DNA from: an uncultured Acetobacteraceae bacterium
GTDB taxonomy: Bacteria; Pseudomonadota; Alphaproteobacteria; Acetobacterales; Acetobacteraceae
Length of the DNA: 5,222 nucleotides
Direction of reading: 5' to 3'
NCBI GenBank assembly: GCA_937930165.1
Contig: CALGVL010000400.1
Coordinates: 1 to 5,222 of the forward strand
Shown: positions 4,661-5,222 of the stretch, piece by piece
Position numbering within the stretch: the first letter of the stretch is position 1
Layout: each line of letters opens with the position of its first letter
Program-made: the position numbers and the translations under genes
Notes under the pieces: model-generated
The model's database searches: none
Seen by the model: only the letters and a program-made list of their open reading frames with translations
Told to the model about the DNA's origin: nothing

Positions 4661-5222
4661 CTATGTCACCTCCCGCCGTGCCTGCTTCAGGTCGGCGACG
4701 AAGCGGGCATATTCGCGCGCCTTGCTGTCCGGGTCCGGCAGGCGCAGCAGGTAGGAGGGATGCACGGTCGGGAAGAGGGGGCGGCCTTCCGGGGCCTCGA
4801 TCACCTCGCCCCGGACCTTGGTGATGGCCAGCGGCTTGCCCATCATCGCCCGCAGCGCGGTGGCGCCGAGCGTCACCACAAGCTGCGGCCCGACGATCTC
4901 CACCTCCCGCTTCAGGAAGGGGCGATACCAGGCGATGTCGCCGGCATCGGGGGTCTGGTGCAGGCGGCGCCGGCCGGTCGGCTTGAATTTGAAGTGCTTC
5001 ACCGCGTTGGTGACATAGACCTGCGGCCGCTCGATCCCCGCCTCGGCCAGGGCGCGGTCGAAGATCCGGCCGGCGGGGCCGACGAAGGGACGGCCGGCGA
5101 TGTCCTCCTCGTCGCCCGGCTGCTCGCCGACGAACATCAGCGGCGGGCCGACCGGCCCCTCCCCGAACACCATCTGGGTCGCCTGCGCCGTCCAGGCCGG
5201 CAGGCTGTTGGCACCGCGCAAC
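4661..5222 (-). CDS. udgX: UdgX-like uracil-DNA glycosylase superfamily protein, N-terminus outside window
   Basis: The protein belongs to the family 4-like uracil-DNA glycosylase group. UdgX members bind uracil in DNA and, as shown for the Mycobacterium smegmatis protein, become covalently attached through a histidine in a KRRIH loop. In the 186 visible residues (counted from a TTG at 5221), ATQMVFGEGP (14-23) leads into the uracil-pocket motif GEQPGDEED (32-40) and RPFVGPAG. Then come YVTNAVKHFKF (69-79), the UdgX-type loop GRRRLHQTP with His88, VTLGATALRA, and the second glycosylase motif HPSYLLR (154-160). The RRLH loop separates it from ordinary family 4 enzymes. The frame is open to the right edge, so the true start lies beyond it; a fused upstream domain cannot be excluded. 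No cysteine occurs in the visible part, although family members normally use four for a 4Fe-4S cluster. Substrate and activity here are inferred from motifs only. Confidence 0.9.
   Translation of the reverse strand, partial: LRGANSLPAWTAQATQMVFGEGPVGPPLMFVGEQPGDEEDIAGRPFVGPAGRIFDRALAEAGIERPQVYVTNAVKHFKFKPTGRRRLHQTPDAGDIAWYRPFLKREVEIVGPQLVVTLGATALRAMMGKPLAITKVRGEVIEAPEGRPLFPTVHPSYLLRLPDPDSKAREYARFVADLKQARREVT

Noticed and set aside
1..5222. CRISPR array, tRNA or rRNA gene, insertion sequence or phage gene
   Set aside because: No regularly spaced repeats, no tRNA-like or rRNA-like sequence that I recognise, and no transposase, integrase or terminal inverted repeats were seen on either strand.

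Overview
The window is very GC-rich throughout, with dense coding and strong third-position GC bias. The gene content and order (lnt followed by a small XRE regulator; DUF2244 divergent from nth; a UdgX-type protein) point to an alphaproteobacterium. My best guess is Acetobacteraceae (Roseomonas-like). That placement is inferred from protein resemblance and recalled synteny; no search was run.

Layout: (1) 1-1494 (+) is the 3' part, nearly all, of lnt (apolipoprotein N-acyltransferase), running in from the left edge. (2) 1485-1641 is a compact control region: palindromes built on TCAA/TTGA half-sites that overlap the lnt stop, then a near-consensus sigma70-type promoter and a GC-rich leader. 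(3) 1642-2097 (+) is a small XRE-family regulator. (4) 2117-2626 (-) is a two-helix DUF2244 membrane protein, convergent with the regulator. (5) 2680-3423 (+) is endonuclease III (nth), divergent from DUF2244, with its catalytic residues and 4Fe-4S ligands intact. (6) 3424-3648 is non-coding and holds a perfect two-copy 14-bp tandem repeat and, at its end, a strong Shine-Dalgarno. (7) 3649-4594 (+) is a broken gene for a protein with two CHRD-like repeats. It needs three frame changes to read through, and the second repeat has lost the segment matching the histidine-rich motif of the first. (8) 4661-5222 (-) is a UdgX-like uracil-DNA glycosylase superfamily protein cut by the right edge. It keeps the glycosylase motifs and the UdgX-type RRLH histidine but has no cysteine in the visible part.

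Most of the window is conserved housekeeping: envelope lipoprotein maturation and base-excision repair. No new multi-gene system is evident. The points worth a second look are the palindrome cluster in front of the XRE gene, the decayed CHRD-like gene, the 14-bp tandem repeat upstream of it, and the cysteine-free UdgX-like protein.
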